This document shows positions 5,480-9,713 of a stretch of DNA of 9,713 nucleotides, one piece after another. Every line of letters starts with the position of its first letter. The first letter of the stretch is position 1. The notes below the pieces were generated by a model. That model was not told the origin of the DNA, searched no databases, and saw nothing but the letters and a program-made list of their open reading frames with translations. Source of the DNA: Betaproteobacteria bacterium (lineage in GTDB: Bacteria; Pseudomonadota; Gammaproteobacteria; Burkholderiales; CANMPU01); contig CANMPU010000018.1 of assembly GCA_947499755.1 (NCBI GenBank), forward strand, positions 1 through 9,713, written 5' to 3'. The position numbers were made by a program, and so were the translations under genes.

Positions 5480-6530
5480 ACTCACTGCGCTAGTTGCAGC
5501 GACGCTCTGTGTTTTTACCTATGGCTGTGCTGATATTGGTTATTACTTGCAATCCATGCACGGTCAGTTACGCATCGTCAACAAGCAACGCGAGATATCT
5601 AAAATATTGACGGATCCAACCACCGATCCGTCATTAAGGGAAAGGCTGCAACTCGTTTTACAAATACGTGACTTCGCCTCACGAGAGCTCGCATTACCGA
5701 ATAACGCAAGCTATCGCAGTTATGCCGATTTACAACGCCCTTTCGTTGTGTGGAATGTTTTTGCAACCGCAGAATTTTCGATTCAACCGATAGAATGGTG
5801 TTTCGCGTTTGTGGGGTGCGTAAATTATCGCGGTTATTTTTCCAAGGCGGAAGCGGAAAGCTTTGCTAAATATATTGCGCAGCAGAAATCTGACGTTTAC
5901 ATCGGTGGCGTGCCAGCCTATTCAACGTTAGGCTGGTTTAGCGACCCGATACTAAACACCGTGGTTCATTACCCAGAGAGAGAAATCGCGCGCATTATTT
6001 TTCATGAGCTCGCGCATCAGATTGTCTACGTGAAGAGCGATTCTATATTCAATGAATCTTTTGCTGTAAGCGTAGAGCTTGAGGGTTTGCGGCGGTGGCT
6101 GGAACAGAATGGCACGCCACAACAACGCTGGGAATTTTTAACCGCGCAAAATTATAGGGATCAATTTATATCTTTAGTACTGGAGTATCGCCTACGCCTG
6201 GAGAAACTATATGCGTCAGACTTGGATATGGACACGATGCGCATCGCAAAAGCGAAGGAATTCTCCGATTTAAAGCGCGACTACGAGATATTAAAACAAG
6301 GTTGGAACGGCTACAGCGGCTACGATCAGTGGTTTTCACAAGATCTCAATAACGCACAAATTGTATCGGTAAGTACCTACGCGCAACAGGTCCCTGCGTT
6401 TCAATCCATTTTGCAACAACATGGTGGTGACTTGCGCGAGTTTTATGAAGAGGTGAAGCGTCTTGCTAAACTACGTAAAGAACAACGCGACGCAGCGTTA
6501 GCGCAGTATACAACGCTACTTCCTAGGTAA
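5466..6530 (+). CDS. Putative zinc aminopeptidase lipoprotein (PF10023 family)
   Basis: This 354-residue protein starts with a short charged N-terminus, a hydrophobic stretch and FTYGC at 17-21, an imperfect lipobox that probably makes Cys21 the lipidated residue. Family signatures follow: GYYLQSMHGQL (25-35), SYRSYADL near 82-89, VVWNVFA (94-100), paired cysteines at 112 and 118, GVPAYSTLGWFSDP (148-161), and the zinc motif HELAHQ (180-185), with NESFA (196-200) carrying the probable third ligand, Glu197. The domain is known as a predicted aminopeptidase; the substrate has not been established as far as I know. It should face the periplasm at a membrane. The ATG at 5466 lies inside the end of the hydrolase frame, so the two probably share a transcript. 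No strong Shine-Dalgarno is present, suggesting coupling to the upstream frame, which the hydrolase TAA at 5183 could weaken. Confidence 0.87.
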   Translation: MRLAKLTALVAATLCVFTYGCADIGYYLQSMHGQLRIVNKQREISKILTDPTTDPSLRERLQLVLQIRDFASRELALPNNASYRSYADLQRPFVVWNVFATAEFSIQPIEWCFAFVGCVNYRGYFSKAEAESFAKYIAQQKSDVYIGGVPAYSTLGWFSDPILNTVVHYPEREIARIIFHELAHQIVYVKSDSIFNESFAVSVELEGLRRWLEQNGTPQQRWEFLTAQNYRDQFISLVLEYRLRLEKLYASDLDMDTMRIAKAKEFSDLKRDYEILKQGWNGYSGYDQWFSQDLNNAQIVSVSTYAQQVPAFQSILQQHGGDLREFYEEVKRLAKLRKEQRDAALAQYTTLLPR

Positions 6531-6539
6531 GCGCCCCTT

Positions 6540-7154
6540 TCACTCTCGGCGAAATGGGAAGCGGTTGCGCCAATATTGAATTATTAGCCACGCGCCTATC
6601 ATGCCACCCAGATGCGCGAAATGCGCCACACCGGCAAATGTTCCGCTAATACCAAGGGCCAGCTCCACCACGCCATACAAGGTAACAAACAACCATGCTG
6701 GCAGCGGAATCGGGGGGAACAGTAACAGAACACGACGCTGCGGAAAATACATCGCATAGGCAAGCAGTACACCGAACACGCCGCCTGAAGCACCAGCCGT
6801 TGGATAGGGTGGCGAATGTGACGTGCTGGTAACGATGAGTTGTGTGACCCCTGCAGTGATGACACTGATAAAGTAAAGATTAAAAAATCTTCTTGGTCTG
6901 AAGACGCGTTCTAAATCTGCGCCAAACATATAAAGGGCAACCATGTTTAAGAAAAGATGCACGAACCCGCCATGCAAGAAGCTGTAACTGACTATTTGCC
7001 ACGGTCGAAATCCATACGAAAACAGTGTGGGCCCTATTGGCCACAACGCGAAATTGGCAACCAGTGTGTGCTCTGCGAGCCCTTGGCCGACAAGAAACAC
7101 CGCTGAGGTGAAAACAATTAATGTGGCGGTAACTCGTGGTAGTGAATTAAACAT
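6540..7154 (-). CDS. Rhomboid family intramembrane serine protease
   Basis: With the start at the ATG 7154-7152 (MFNSLPRVTATLIVF), the protein has 204 residues, typical for a compact six-helix bacterial rhomboid. Candidate active-site residues are all present: SFLHGGFVHLFLN (His61, His66, Asn70), GASGGVFG with the nucleophile Ser123 after a GPPYP-like turn, and AHFAHLGGM with the partner His181. It cleaves membrane-spanning segments of substrate proteins within the inner membrane; substrates are not predictable here. The frame stays open upstream to 7238, but those 28 residues (rich in Trp, Pro and Thr) are not expected in the family. A weak GGA precedes 7154. Its stop lies ten bases from the aminopeptidase stop, so the two genes converge, and it is divergent from the CoA-binding protein gene. 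Confidence 0.9.
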   Translation of the reverse strand: MFNSLPRVTATLIVFTSAVFLVGQGLAEHTLVANFALWPIGPTLFSYGFRPWQIVSYSFLHGGFVHLFLNMVALYMFGADLERVFRPRRFFNLYFISVITAGVTQLIVTSTSHSPPYPTAGASGGVFGVLLAYAMYFPQRRVLLLFPPIPLPAWLFVTLYGVVELALGISGTFAGVAHFAHLGGMIGAWLIIQYWRNRFPFRRE

Positions 7155-7278
7155 AGATCCAGGCTGAAAAAAAGTCGTCGTGTAGTGTGGCAACGGAAGT
7201 GTAGAGCACCAACGCCAAATTGCAACCTCAACCATCAAGTCCGACGCCCTATTTACTCAGGATTTGCAAGCCGCGCTG

Positions 7279-7306
7279 TTCATATCCCCGTCGAAGGTGG
7301 GATAAT
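7279..7306 (+). promoter_or_regulatory. Candidate sigma-70 promoter for the CoA-binding protein gene
   Basis: TTCATA (7279-7284, four of six to consensus) and GATAAT (7301-7306, five of six) are 16 bases apart. Transcription from about 7313 would give a leader of some 30 bases before the ATG at 7344. It sits in the divergent spacer opposite the rhomboid gene and could also serve metY. Confidence 0.38.
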
Positions 7307-7343
7307 AGTATGAAAATAACATGCTCCTCTTCGGGAAACAATA

Positions 7344-7835
7344 ATGACTAATGCGTTCGACACTGACATTCCGACTTTGCGTCGTATTCTTAAAGAGAAT
7401 AATACGCTTGCTGTCGTGGGGCTTTCCGCCGATTGGTTTAGGCCAAGCTATTTCGCAGCGAAGTATATGCTAGACCATGGTTATCGTATTGTGCCAGTAA
7501 ATCCTACTTACGCCGGAAAAGAAATTCTAGGCCAAAAATGCTATGGTGCCTTGCTTGATGTGCCTGACAAGATTGATATCGTCGATTGTTTTCGCAAGAG
7601 CGACCAGATAGTGCCGATTGCGCAACAAGCGATCCGAATAGGCGCGAAGGTTTTGTGGATGCAACTTGGCGTCATAAACGAACAGGCGGCGCAATTAGCA
7701 AAAAATGCCGGATTAGAAATCGTAATGAATCGTTGCGTCAAGATTGAGCACGCCCGATTATTTGGCGGGCTAAACTTAGTGGGCGTGAACACAGGTGTAA
7801 TCTCTGCCAAACGTCCGCGGTGGCTACCTTATTAG
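7344..7835 (+). CDS. CoA-binding domain protein (YccU type)
   Basis: This 163-residue single-domain Rossmann protein has a nucleotide-binding turn LAVVGLSADWFRPSY (22-36) after the first strand, then YRIVPVNPTYAGKEILG (47-63), DIVDCFRKSD (78-87), VLWMQLGVIN (103-112) and the family C-terminus MNRCVKIEHARLFGG (128-142). It resembles the CoA-binding domain of succinyl-CoA synthetases (PF13380). Small free-standing versions bind CoA or related cofactors, but their cellular role is not settled. The gene lies 44 bases before metY on the same strand, an arrangement I recall from other betaproteobacteria, so the two are probably co-transcribed. The Shine-Dalgarno is weak (GGGAA before AACAATA). The ATG at 7344 gives the expected N-terminus, MTNAFDTDIPTLRRIL. 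The stop is TAG. Confidence 0.9.
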   Translation: MTNAFDTDIPTLRRILKENNTLAVVGLSADWFRPSYFAAKYMLDHGYRIVPVNPTYAGKEILGQKCYGALLDVPDKIDIVDCFRKSDQIVPIAQQAIRIGAKVLWMQLGVINEQAAQLAKNAGLEIVMNRCVKIEHARLFGGLNLVGVNTGVISAKRPRWLPY

Positions 7836-7876
7836 TGTGATCAAGCATCGCGTATTGCTAACGACTAGGAGTTTGA

Positions 7877-9169
<1,293 letters not shown>

Positions 9170-9255
9170 GCGATCGGGAGTGCTTCTGACCTGTGCTTGG
9201 TTTTAGCGCAGCGAAAAACTCTCAACCGAATAATTGAGTCTAGCGGGAGCGATCT

Positions 9256-9713
9256 ATGGACAACTCTATGGATACTAAAGCACTTTCAGAACATTTCAAA
9301 CCTGACCGTCCAGGATTCGATCGAGAATCGTTGTCGCGCGCGCTCGCAAATCGTCTGGTTTATTCTGCAGGCAAAGATCCCATCACTGCCACCAATCGTG
9401 ATTGGTTTCATGCTCTAGCGTACGTGGTACGCGATTGCATGATTGATCGCTGGATGGACACAATGCGTAGCTATTATCGCGCTGATGTAAAGCGTGTTTA
9501 TTATCTTTCCATGGAATTCTTAATGGGAAGGGCATTGGCAAATAGCCTGATGAACCTAGGTATTTATGAAGATTGTACTGCGATTCTTAAGGAAATTGGT
9601 CTCGATATCGAGAACATATTACAAGTTGAGCCCGATGCCGCATTGGGCAATGGCGGTTTAGGCAGACTTGCCGCGTGCTTTTTGGATTCTATGGCGACGA
9701 TAGGACTGCCTGG
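9256..9713 (+). CDS. glgP: Glycogen/alpha-glucan phosphorylase, N-terminal part (3' truncated by window edge)
   Basis: The frame opens at ATG 9256 ([14 protein letters not shown]), with GGGAG seven bases before it, and stays open to the window edge: 152 codons of an expected 800 or more. It shows the phosphorylase N-terminus: [24 protein letters not shown] and then [27 protein letters not shown], nearly identical in pattern to GlgP/MalP enzymes. (Both stretches run through single base codons in the listed order without gaps.) The enzyme is PLP-dependent and releases glucose 1-phosphate from glycogen or maltodextrins. The PLP lysine and the catalytic C-terminal half lie outside the window, so activity cannot be judged. 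It starts 86 bases after metY with no terminator-like hairpin between them, so read-through is possible. Confidence 0.93.
   Translation, partial: [152 protein letters not shown]

Noticed and set aside
6534..6558. Bidirectional terminator between the aminopeptidase and rhomboid genes
   Set aside because: CCC.TTTC can pair with GAAA.GGG around a nine-base loop, but there is a mismatch, no T-tract on either strand, and it overlaps the rhomboid C-terminal codons.
7155..7238. Longer N-terminus for the rhomboid protease
   Set aside because: The added 28 residues are Trp/Pro/Thr-rich and do not look like a rhomboid start, whereas MFNSLPRVT at 7154 does.

Overview
The window most likely comes from the chromosome of a betaproteobacterium of moderate GC content. 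This is inferred from gene content: a sigma factor, DUF3619 and DUF3106 gene trio, a PF10023 putative aminopeptidase lipoprotein, a RibB with a decayed GTP cyclohydrolase II domain, and a CoA-binding protein next to an O-acetylhomoserine sulfhydrylase are combinations I associate with that class. No mobile element, CRISPR array, tRNA or rRNA was recognised. The genes are mostly housekeeping or metabolic.

Layout. Positions 1-812 (+) hold the 3' part of a glycerate 2-kinase (MOFRL family), followed by a strong stem-loop. Positions 813-1377 are mostly non-coding, but contain a 20-codon lysine-rich micro-gene (1021-1083, -) with a clear ribosome binding site. A long minus-strand series then runs, in transcription order, from ribB (4473-3337) to a flavin reductase (3270-2791), a broken sigma-70-type factor (2701-2135), a DUF3619 membrane protein (2138-1767) and a DUF3106 exported protein (1782-1378). 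The last three overlap. A spacer of about 330 bases separates ribB from a plus-strand pair: a broken alpha/beta hydrolase (4808-5479) and an overlapping putative zinc aminopeptidase lipoprotein (5466-6530). A rhomboid protease (7154-6540, -) converges on that pair. Finally come a CoA-binding protein (7344-7835), metY (7880-9169) and the 5' part of glycogen phosphorylase (9256-9713), all on plus.

How the genes fit together. RibB supplies the four-carbon unit of riboflavin and the next gene uses flavin. The sigma, DUF3619 and DUF3106 trio is arranged like an ECF-type regulator with a membrane partner and an exported partner. MetY is a sulfur-assimilation and methionine enzyme. Glycogen phosphorylase and glycerate kinase belong to carbon storage and central carbon metabolism.

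The main oddity is that two genes each carry two independent lesions. The sigma factor has an in-frame TAA at codon 60 and a CTG where its family starts with ATG. The hydrolase has an in-frame TAA between its catalytic serine and its acid and histidine, and an ATT codon correctly spaced behind a good Shine-Dalgarno. Intact neighbours end in TAA where their families end, so the stop codon is not reassigned. These look like decaying genes, or else errors in the assembled sequence. I found no convincing new multi-gene system.
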